NCBI RefSeq assembly: GCF_003991905.1 | Contig: NZ_RSCL01000003.1 | Location: 706-64,705 of the forward strand | Reading direction: 5' to 3' | From: Dulcicalothrix desertica PCC 7102 | GTDB lineage: Bacteria; Cyanobacteriota; Cyanobacteriia; Cyanobacteriales; Nostocaceae | DNA: 64,000 nt | Shown: positions 8,376 through 15,243 of the stretch, piece after piece | How positions within the stretch are numbered: the stretch's first letter is position 1 | How the letters are laid out: each line of letters opens with the position of its first letter | Notes under the pieces: model-generated | Databases searched by the model: none | What the model was told of the DNA's origin: nothing | The model's input: the letters and a program-made list of their open reading frames with translations, nothing else | Made by a program: the position numbers and the translations under genes

Positions 8376-9062
8376 CTAAGCTTGGACTAATCCTAATCTG
8401 ATTGCAGTTACAATTGCCTGAGTTCTGCTACTAACTTTCAATTTCTCGAAAATACTTGTAAGATGAGCTTTGACTGTAGCGACGGTTACATACAGATTTT
8501 TGGCAATTTCGTCATTCGAGGCGCCTTGAGTTAACAATTGTAAGACTTCTTGTTCTCTTTCAGTTAAGTGCAATTGATGAGATGCCTTAGAGACAGCACT
8601 AGCATTTTGCTGAAAACAACGAAAAAATCCACTTGCTGCTTCTGGTGGCAAATATATTTCTGACCGAAGTACTGTGTTTATTGCATCACAAAGCTGATTT
8701 GCCACACGGTTTTTAAAAACATAACCAGAGGCGCCTTTTTGCATAGCTTGAAAAACCCAATCATCTTCTTGGTGAGCAGATAATACCAAGATTTTACCAG
8801 CGTAAGAAATATCTTTCAATCGTTCTATTGCGGTAATTCCATCGCTATTTACCAATTCTAAATCGAGCAAAATTATATCTGGATTTTTCTGAATTGCTAA
8901 TTTTACAACTTGCTCGACACAATTAGCTTCACCAACAATGTTTACAGCAAATGAAGCACTAGTACTATAAAAAGTTAGAAGAGTTCGCAGTCCTTCACGA
9001 AAGCGTTCTTCGTCGTCTACAAGCACAATAGATATTAGTTTATTGTTCATAATCTTTTCCAT
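8376..9062 (-). CDS. NarL/LuxR-family response regulator
   Basis: 228 residues. The receiver domain (about 10-130) has the acidic pocket VDDEE (Asp16/17) and phospho-acceptor Asp67 in IILLDLELV. A LuxR-type helix-turn-helix (about 165-222) has LTEREQEVLQLLTQGASNDE and ATVKAHLTSIFEKL. It is encoded 17 bp after the histidine kinase gene, so the two form a cognate pair. The start could be 9062 or the in-frame ATG at 9050, which has a GGAAAAG site upstream. The divergent CIS operon and the pseudokinase/FHA genes are plausible targets, judged by position only. Confidence 0.93.
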   Translation of the reverse strand: MEKIMNNKLISIVLVDDEERFREGLRTLLTFYSTSASFAVNIVGEANCVEQVVKLAIQKNPDIILLDLELVNSDGITAIERLKDISYAGKILVLSAHQEDDWVFQAMQKGASGYVFKNRVANQLCDAINTVLRSEIYLPPEAASGFFRCFQQNASAVSKASHQLHLTEREQEVLQLLTQGASNDEIAKNLYVTVATVKAHLTSIFEKLKVSSRTQAIVTAIRLGLVQA

Positions 9063-9079
9063 TTTAGTCTGCTCGTCCC

Positions 9080-10207
9080 TTAATTCTTTTTAGTAGGTAA
9101 AATTATAGAAAACTGTGTACCTCCTCCTGATACACTGTGTGCCCAAATATTTCCATAATGGTCTAATACTATTTTCTTGGCTATAGTTAAACCTAACCCT
9201 GTACCTCCTGGGCGCCGTGAGTAAAAAGGGGTGAACATTTTTTGCATGTCTTCTTGTGATACTCCTGGTCCTTCGTCTAAAATCTTGATTAATATTTCTT
9301 CATGAAATACTTGCCAGCTAAAAGTAATAACGCCATTTTCATAGCTAAAGTGAATTGCATTGCCAAGCAAGTTATCAAACACTTGCTTCATCTGCAATCT
9401 ATCTAACGGTAATGTAGCAGATGTTTGAGGTACATGAACTTTTAATTTTTTGTCATTAATTAATGGCTGAAAAGATTTTATACTTTCGTCTACTAGGCTT
9501 CTTAAGTCTTGAGAAGTTATCTTTAGTATAGTTCCTTGACCGCAGGAGATGATGTCCGTTAAATTTGCGTCTAAATCTTCTACGCTCTCACAAATTACTT
9601 TTGCTTGTTCAATATACGAGCTATCTTGCAGTCCTATAAGTAAATTTTGTGCATAAAGTTTTATCAATGCTATATAGTTCCGCAGTTGATGACCAACTTT
9701 ATGAAGGACATGCTCTAGTAACTGAATTTGATATTTATGCTGTAATTTTTCTGAGTAAACATCAATATATTTACCTAGAATTTTTGCAGCATTCCTTACA
9801 TAATTTTGAAGTTGTAAAGAAAGAGGTTTATGAGTAACTATTTGGATGTATTCTGGTTTTTGATTTTTATAGCCGATAGGACAAACATAAGTAAATGACT
9901 CAGTAGGATGTGCGAGTTTAAACTCCGAAACATCCCACACGTGAGGAAAATCTGTTAACCAAGTTTCTGACCTGATATATGCTATATCTTTTTGAGAAAA
10001 ACTAGGTTGATTATCTGCGTAACAAATTACCTCTTCATGTGATTTTGATACTGAATCGTAGTAGACAATACGGGCAAAGCAAATTGTTCCCTGAGAAACT
10101 AGTTGCTCTGCTTGCAGTTCTACAAAGCTTCTGACACTTTCTACATTTGGCGCTTTCTTTAAATGAAAGTCATTTTTTGGTGTCTCGAGAGAGAAGCTGA
10201 TGGTCAT
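9080..10207 (-). CDS. Soluble sensor histidine kinase
   Basis: About 375 residues from the ATG at 10207, which has AAGGTGAG upstream; a GTG at 10225 is an alternative. The first 150 residues resemble a GAF-like sensor without transmembrane segments. The dimerisation helix carries His173 in KVGHQLRNYIALIK, a variant H-box. The ATPase domain shows the N-box DNLLGNAIHFS, G1 DEGPGVS and G2 GGTGLGLTIAKK. It is the first gene of the leftward operon and is paired with the LuxR-type regulator. The signal is unknown; the sensor is cytosolic. Confidence 0.9.
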   Translation of the reverse strand: MTISFSLETPKNDFHLKKAPNVESVRSFVELQAEQLVSQGTICFARIVYYDSVSKSHEEVICYADNQPSFSQKDIAYIRSETWLTDFPHVWDVSEFKLAHPTESFTYVCPIGYKNQKPEYIQIVTHKPLSLQLQNYVRNAAKILGKYIDVYSEKLQHKYQIQLLEHVLHKVGHQLRNYIALIKLYAQNLLIGLQDSSYIEQAKVICESVEDLDANLTDIISCGQGTILKITSQDLRSLVDESIKSFQPLINDKKLKVHVPQTSATLPLDRLQMKQVFDNLLGNAIHFSYENGVITFSWQVFHEEILIKILDEGPGVSQEDMQKMFTPFYSRRPGGTGLGLTIAKKIVLDHYGNIWAHSVSGGGTQFSIILPTKKN

Positions 10208-10625
10208 AGCTTTACTCACCTTCACAACTAAATTTTCCCTTTACTCTTATTTAGTGGGGGTTTAAATAGGGTTATGCAATATGAAGCTGTTTTGTTAAGT
10301 TTTCTTAATATATCTTTATATTGCGTACAAATCGGGCTTCCTTATGAAAAATTAATTTTTTATTTGTAAAGTTTATTGTATGTAGCTCGGTCTGTTGAAG
10401 GTTTAGGAATTATAAAAATGCTTCAGTTTCCTAAAGATATATCAATGTAGTAATAAATTTGGGGTAACGGGCAAGGATTAGAATTCCACAAAGCTGTTGT
10501 ATAAAGCTGTTGTATAAAGCGAAATCAAATCTCGACAAAAGTCTAATTACCACAAAGGTTTGCTTCTTATAACCTAGATGTATACGAAAAACATTCTTTT
10601 GTGCGTGTAGAAATCATGCGAACAC
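10208..10625. promoter_or_regulatory. Divergent promoter region between signalling and structural CIS operons
   Basis: About 420 bp, AT-rich, between two divergently transcribed operons. It holds a 13-bp tandem repeat (AAAGCTGTTGTAT, two copies plus a partial third, 10490-10520). No confident -35/-10 pair was identified. Its position makes it the likely control point linking the two-component system to the injection apparatus. Confidence 0.5.
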
Positions 10626-11498
10626 ATGCTTATTTTTATTCTTCAAACCCTAGCTTCTATTCTTGCTGGAGGTACATCAGTTAATAATACGGAACAAATT
10701 GAGTTTAGTCATCCGAGTAAGCGTAAAGAAGAAGGTGGTGGCGCCATTCTCAATTTGTATATATATGATGTTCGTGAGAGTAAGCAGATCCAACATTCGG
10801 GAAGGCAAGTTGAGCGCAAGCTAACACAAGCTTTGCAACCTGCTACTGTAAACTGGTCTCCATCCTGGTTTGATGTCTCTATGGTGCTAACGGCTTGGGA
10901 TAGGACAGCTTTAGGTGAACATTACCTGCTGTCGCAAGCTTTGGCGTTACTACTGCGTCACCGGGCACTGAAGGAAGAGTTTTTGGTACCGGAGTTGCGC
11001 GGTTTTGGAAGTTTGAATATGACGGTTTGCGTGGAGCCGCAAATTGAGGCTGGGTCTTTATGGAGTGCGCTAACTATACCTTTACGTCCAGCTTTGTATT
11101 TGATGGTGACAGTGCCAGTAGAGCCGCAAGTGTCTCCAGTCTCTCTAGTTTGGGAACGAATTTTTCGACTTAAGAATAGTTTTGATACTGAAAATCTAGG
11201 TGAAAATGGAAATGGAAATGGAAATGGAAATATTGAAACTATCACCAAGCGGGTAGTAGTCGCAGGAGTTGTCAGAAGTGCTGTTACCAATCTGCCAATG
11301 CAGCAAATAGAAGTTAAGGTGATAGGAACACAAAAGTCGTCTACTACCAATAAAGAAGGGTTATTTTATTTTGAAGAACTTCGTAATGGTAACTACGTGT
11401 TAGAAATTACGAGTTCAAGATATTTACCCTGTCAAGTGAATGCATTGGTAGATGGTGTGGGCTGTACCTTCAAGGAAATCTCGTTAACTCCTGTATAG
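10626..11498 (+). CDS. DUF4255 (Pvc16-type) CIS protein with a carboxypeptidase-regulatory-like C-terminus
   Basis: 290 residues. Residues 1-180 match the DUF4255 / Pvc16 N-terminal family, a tail-terminator/cap-type component of contractile injection systems (LNLYIYDVRES, HYLLSQALALLLRH, RPALYLMVTVPVE). A Gly-Asn linker encoded by GGAAAT repeats (11203-11230) leads to a small beta-sandwich (about 208-290) resembling carboxypeptidase-regulatory / CNA-B-like domains (VVRSAVTNLPMQQIEVKVIG). First gene of the rightward structural operon, immediately before the sheath gene as in other CIS loci. The added domain may decorate the tail end; that is inference. Confidence 0.85.
   Translation: MLIFILQTLASILAGGTSVNNTEQIEFSHPSKRKEEGGGAILNLYIYDVRESKQIQHSGRQVERKLTQALQPATVNWSPSWFDVSMVLTAWDRTALGEHYLLSQALALLLRHRALKEEFLVPELRGFGSLNMTVCVEPQIEAGSLWSALTIPLRPALYLMVTVPVEPQVSPVSLVWERIFRLKNSFDTENLGENGNGNGNGNIETITKRVVVAGVVRSAVTNLPMQQIEVKVIGTQKSSTTNKEGLFYFEELRNGNYVLEITSSRYLPCQVNALVDGVGCTFKEISLTPV
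11203..11230 (+). repeat. GGAAAT microsatellite in the DUF4255 gene
   Basis: Four to five hexamer units of GGAAAT/GAAATG encode the Gly-Asn linker between the two domains. The period is a multiple of three, so length changes would keep the frame. Confidence 0.7.
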
Positions 11499-11540
11499 TG
11501 CTGAGTGCTGAGTGCTGAGTGTTGAGTGCTGAGTGCTGAG
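11497..11540 (+). repeat. Heptameric short tandem repeat (GCTGAGT)n
   Basis: About six copies of a 7-bp unit, one with a GTTGAGT variant, start at the DUF4255 stop codon and fill the gap before the sheath gene. The same unit recurs at 63394-63462 in inverse orientation and in short form near 63250-63268. Confidence 0.9.
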
Positions 11541-11594
11541 TATGGTTGTGGGTGGGTGATATTTTTTACATTGATTAGATTGGAGATATTTTTA

Positions 11595-13259
11595 ATGCCA
11601 AGACTTGATTATTTTGCTCCTGGTGTCTATATCGAAGAAATAGACCGAGGTAGTCGTCCTATAGAAGGTGTTAGTACGGCAATAGCTGGATTTGTTGGCT
11701 TTACTGAAGATGTGCGCGGTGGGGCTGAGTTGTTTAAGCCGATGCTTGTTACTAACTGGACGCAGTATTTAAACTACTTTAGTCGTCCTAATTCGGATGG
11801 TTATACAGATTTTAATGCTTACTTGCCTTTTGCTGTCTACGGCTATTTTATGAATGGTGGTGGCCGCTGTTGGATTACGAGTATTGGTACGCAGTTACCT
11901 AACGCTCCTAAAACACCTGACCCACAACCAGCTTCATTGCGGATTACTGGTCGAGGCAACCGTCCGGCGCTACGTTTTAATATGCGTCCTGAGCAATTAG
12001 CAGGCGGCACGATTACTATCTTGATTAGTGATAGTGGACCTCGTGCGTTACCAGAAGGAACAGAAGGGTCGGCACCACCAAATACAGGTGAATACTTTAA
12101 GGTGCAAATTCGTCGAGGAGATGAAACGCTTGAAGAGTATGACAACTTGACGATGAACCGTGATGGGAATGCTCAATTTGCTACTTATGCGGTTGCGGCA
12201 TTGCGAAATTCGATGTTCATAACTATCGAGGATATATCTCAAACTGGACAACCTTTAGCGCGTCGTCCTGGGAACGGTCAATACGAACTTGCAGCACCAT
12301 TACTTGCCGCAGAACCTGCTAGATTTTCTAGCGATGTTGAGGGTGTACGCGACGACCGTACAGGGGTACGTGGTTTATTTGAAATCGATGAAATTACGAT
12401 GGTTGCTTGTCCTGATTTGATGCGTGCGTATCAGTCAGAGTTGATGAACTTAGACCAAGTTCACGGCATAATGGAATTAATGCTTAGTATGTGCGAAGGC
12501 GCCAACAATGGTGATATTCCCAACCCACCTAACCGCATGGTAGTTCTTGATTCTCCTCCTGACTGTCCCAAACCACAGCAGGTTGTAGAATGGTTGAACC
12601 GATTTAATCGTCGTTCAATGTTCGGCGCCCTTTATTATCCTTGGATTAAAGTCGCTAATCCCCGCGACCGTGGTAATCCAATTAGTGTTCCTCCTTGCGG
12701 TCATGTTATGGGAGTTTGGGGTCGTACTGATGAAACTCGCGGAGTTTACAAGGCGCCTGCCAACGAAGTACCTAGAGGTGTAATCGGTTTAGACTACGAT
12801 ACTAACTTCCGTGAGCAAGAACTTTTAAACCCATTGGGTATAAATTGTATTCGTAGATTTCCAAATCGAGGTATTCGGATTTGGGGCGCCCGTACACTAG
12901 TTGAACCTGATAAAACTGAATGGCGTTATATCAGCGTTCGTAGATTGATTAGCTACATCGAAAAATCTTTGGAACTAGGTACTCAATGGGTAGTATTCGA
13001 GCCAAACGACGAAGATTTGTGGGCGCGCGTGCGACGAACAGTCAGTAATTTCTTGGAAAGAATCTGGCGTGAAGGAGCATTATTTGGTGCCTCGCCCGAA
13101 CAAGCATTTTACGTCAAATGCGATGAAGAATTAAATCCACCAGAAACCAGAATTTTAGGTCGTTTATACATTGAAGTCGGTTTATGTCCGGTTAGACCAG
13201 CAGAATTTGTGATCATCCGTGTCAGCCAGTGGAACGGAATTGAAGACGACGAACAATAG
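11595..13259 (+). CDS. Contractile injection system sheath protein
   Basis: 554 residues from the ATG at 11595; upstream in-frame codons lie in repeat-derived DNA. The opening DYFAPGVYIEEIDRGSRPIE is the classic tail-sheath N-terminus. The conserved C-terminal domain, which makes the contractile handshake, contains RRLISYIEKSLELGTQWVVF and ARVRRTVSNFLERIWREGAL. The middle (about 120-250) is the variable surface domain. Sheath subunits form hexameric rings around the tube and contract to drive it into a target. It is the only sheath gene in the window, followed directly by tube genes. Confidence 0.97.
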   Translation: MPRLDYFAPGVYIEEIDRGSRPIEGVSTAIAGFVGFTEDVRGGAELFKPMLVTNWTQYLNYFSRPNSDGYTDFNAYLPFAVYGYFMNGGGRCWITSIGTQLPNAPKTPDPQPASLRITGRGNRPALRFNMRPEQLAGGTITILISDSGPRALPEGTEGSAPPNTGEYFKVQIRRGDETLEEYDNLTMNRDGNAQFATYAVAALRNSMFITIEDISQTGQPLARRPGNGQYELAAPLLAAEPARFSSDVEGVRDDRTGVRGLFEIDEITMVACPDLMRAYQSELMNLDQVHGIMELMLSMCEGANNGDIPNPPNRMVVLDSPPDCPKPQQVVEWLNRFNRRSMFGALYYPWIKVANPRDRGNPISVPPCGHVMGVWGRTDETRGVYKAPANEVPRGVIGLDYDTNFREQELLNPLGINCIRRFPNRGIRIWGARTLVEPDKTEWRYISVRRLISYIEKSLELGTQWVVFEPNDEDLWARVRRTVSNFLERIWREGALFGASPEQAFYVKCDEELNPPETRILGRLYIEVGLCPVRPAEFVIIRVSQWNGIEDDEQ

Positions 13260-13331
13260 AGACGCTGCTCCCTTTCGTCTTTACCAATGATTCATTTGAA
13301 CAAATAACAATTACAAAGGAGTTAAAACACC

Positions 13332-13787
13332 ATGCCAGGAGAATTTCTTACAGCTTGTAAATTTTACTTTTCAGCAGGCGACATCACAGATAAATTCATC
13401 AAAGAAATCAGTGGCTTGGGTATAGAAAATACCCCCGCACAAGAAGTTCACGGCTCATCAAAGCAAGGAAAACTCTCGCGGCAAGCAACGCCTACTGTTG
13501 TAAAATTTACAAATATAACAATAAAAGTTATCGCTACTGATGATATAGACCTGTATAAGTGGTATCAAGACTGTAACGAAGACATGGGAGACCCGCGAAA
13601 ATGGTCAGATAATCGTAAGGAAGGTTCAGTAGTTGCTTACGACCAAAAAGGTGAGGAAAAAGCACGTTGGGACATCAAATTTTGTTATCCCTGTAAATAC
13701 ACAGGTCCTACCTTAACAGCATCTGGTGGCGATATGGCAAATGAGACCATCGAATTGGTTCACGAAGGAATTAAACGTGTGAAGTAA
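13332..13787 (+). CDS. Contractile injection system tail tube protein (gp19-like)
   Basis: 151 residues of the gp19 tube family: EFLTACKFYFSAGDITDKFI at the start and a closing ETIELVHEGIKRVK. A strong AAAGGAG site lies 12 bp upstream of the ATG. The position right after the sheath is where the main inner-tube subunit is usually encoded, so this is the best candidate for it. It differs from its paralogue at 13825 in length and in the central block, which is typical of CIS loci with two tube-like proteins. Confidence 0.93.
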   Translation: MPGEFLTACKFYFSAGDITDKFIKEISGLGIENTPAQEVHGSSKQGKLSRQATPTVVKFTNITIKVIATDDIDLYKWYQDCNEDMGDPRKWSDNRKEGSVVAYDQKGEEKARWDIKFCYPCKYTGPTLTASGGDMANETIELVHEGIKRVK

Positions 13788-13824
13788 GAGGGGGTAAAGG
13801 GGAAAGGAACGGGGGGAAGAGACA

Positions 13825-14316
13825 GTGGTACAAGCAGGTGGACAAAATTCCGAAATTCTTACGGCACATCGTTTCTATTTAGGACTAGCGCTAGACGGGC
13901 AAAAAGAGTCTGAAGCTTACTTTTTGGAGTGTCAAGGTTTTACAAGAACACAGGATGTAATTGAAATTTGTGAAGTTACTTCTCAAAGTTTGGGAAACGG
14001 ACAATCTAAAGGTTTGCCAGTTAGAACCAAAATTCCAGGCAATGTTAAGAGTGGCAATATTACCCTTCGTAGAGGTATGACCAACTCGGTAGATTTTTGG
14101 AACTGGTTTGATAAGGTTCAAGCAGGTCAATGGGCAAAGCAACGAAAACTAGTTTCTTTGTCGATTTACAATCAAGCAAGTGTCGAAGTTGCTAGGTTTG
14201 AGTTAGCTGGAGCTTGGCCGACTCGTTACAAAATTGCCGATGTTAATGCGCGCAGCACTGAAATAGAAATTGAGGAAGTCGAAGTTGCTTTTGAGGAATT
14301 TAAACGGGTGAAATAA
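13825..14316 (+). CDS. Second gp19-like tube/tube-initiator protein
   Basis: 163 residues starting at GTG with a GGGGGAAGA purine stretch upstream. It carries the gp19 core LRRGMTNSVDFWNWFDKVQ and the closing EIEEVEVAFEEFKRVK. Its central block is closer to the leftward tube paralogue at 1003 than to the neighbour at 13332. In CIS loci a second tube-like protein often joins the tube to the baseplate, which is a reasonable role here but unproven. Confidence 0.92.
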   Translation: MVQAGGQNSEILTAHRFYLGLALDGQKESEAYFLECQGFTRTQDVIEICEVTSQSLGNGQSKGLPVRTKIPGNVKSGNITLRRGMTNSVDFWNWFDKVQAGQWAKQRKLVSLSIYNQASVEVARFELAGAWPTRYKIADVNARSTEIEIEEVEVAFEEFKRVK

Positions 14317-14336
14317 TTGGAGGTCGAAGACAGACT

Positions 14337-14675
14337 ATGTTTGCTACAGAGTTTGAGTTTACATTGCCGAAGGGATATATAGACACCTCGGGCAACCTCC
14401 ATCGTAAAGGTGTAATGAGGTTATCAACAGCGATAGACGAGATTTCACCTTTACGTGACCCGCGCGTAATTGCGAATCCTGCTTATGCCACCATTATTAT
14501 TTTGGCGCGCGTGATTACTTGTTTAGGCGCCTTATCTGAAGTAACCCCTGCAATAGTAGAAAACTTTTTTAGTCAGGATTTAAATTACCTCCAAGATTTC
14601 TACCGTCAAATCAATGGGTTGGAAGATAAATCCTCACAAGAAACAGTAAATTCTTCTGAACCAGCTGTTTGTTAA
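14337..14675 (+). CDS. Tail-assembly-like CIS protein, paralogue without zinc motif
   Basis: 112 residues. The N-terminal 85 residues align well by eye with the next gene: FATEFEFTLPKGYIDTSGN, GVMRLSTAIDEI, NPAYATIIILARVI and YLQDFYRQIN. These features resemble the phage tail assembly / chaperone-like proteins found after tube genes in CIS loci. The zinc-binding tail of its paralogue is replaced by a Ser/Glu-rich end. A GGAGG site precedes the ATG. It is probably a tandem duplicate with divided function. The name is by resemblance and position. Confidence 0.7.
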   Translation: MFATEFEFTLPKGYIDTSGNLHRKGVMRLSTAIDEISPLRDPRVIANPAYATIIILARVITCLGALSEVTPAIVENFFSQDLNYLQDFYRQINGLEDKSSQETVNSSEPAVC

Positions 14676-14698
14676 GTGTAAAAAGAAGACCTTAAATT

Positions 14699-15073
14699 AT
14701 GCGCCGTAAGCAACTTTGTACTGAATTTAATTTTACGCTTCCTAGAGGATTAATTGACTCGCAAGACCGAGTACATCGTCATGGTGTAATGCGTTTAGCT
14801 ACTGCCAAGGATGAAATTTGGGTGCAGCAAGAACGTGTAGTTCAGGATAATCCAGCTTACGGCGCTTTAGTTATGCTTTCGCGCGTTATTTCACGCTTAG
14901 GTAGTCTTAACTCTGTGACTTCTGAACAGTTAGAAGGGTTAGTACTACGTGACATTTCATACCTGAGAGAATTCTATAATCGAATTAATCAGCAAGGAAA
15001 TACGCATATTCCAACGCATTGCCCACATTGTGATACGCAATTTAATGTGAGGTTAGAGTTCGCGGGGGAGTAA
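14699..15073 (+). CDS. Tail-assembly-like CIS protein with CxxC zinc motif
   Basis: 124 residues, paralogous to the preceding gene (TEFNFTLPRGLIDSQDRVHR, GVMRLATAKDEI, NPAYGALVMLSRVI). The C-terminus adds CPHCDTQFNV, a two-cysteine half of a zinc ribbon that may complete a site in a dimer or pair with its His residues. Its stop overlaps the start of the DUF6760 gene (TAATG), so the two are translationally coupled. A role in tube or baseplate assembly is inferred from genomic position. Confidence 0.72.
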   Translation: MRRKQLCTEFNFTLPRGLIDSQDRVHRHGVMRLATAKDEIWVQQERVVQDNPAYGALVMLSRVISRLGSLNSVTSEQLEGLVLRDISYLREFYNRINQQGNTHIPTHCPHCDTQFNVRLEFAGE

Positions 15074-15225
15074 TGAGCTACCCCTCAGATACTTTGTATG
15101 AGGAGGTAGCTTTTATTGCTTATCATTTCCATTGGTCGCAAGACGATATTTTAAACCTAGAACATATTGCTCGCCAGCGATGGGTAGCCCAAATAAATAA
15201 AATTAACCAGAAAATCCACTATTAA
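15073..15225 (+). CDS. DUF6760-like small CIS protein
   Basis: A 50-residue protein, MSYPSDTLYEEVAFIAYHFH at the start and WSQDDILNLEHIARQRWV in the middle. The pattern (aromatic-rich helix, W-S-x-D-D-I-L, E/H-R-x-RW) matches small proteins annotated as DUF6760 that follow tail-assembly genes in phage-like clusters. The ATG shares a base with the previous stop (TAATG). The family match and tight coupling argue that it is real despite its size. Confidence 0.75.
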   Translation: MSYPSDTLYEEVAFIAYHFHWSQDDILNLEHIARQRWVAQINKINQKIHY

Positions 15226-15243
15226 ATTAACTACAACCTGAAT

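Noticed and set aside
10958-11350. Long antisense frame over the DUF4255 gene
   Set aside because: Composition mirrors the codon pattern of the plus-strand gene, there is no ribosome site, and no family is recognised.
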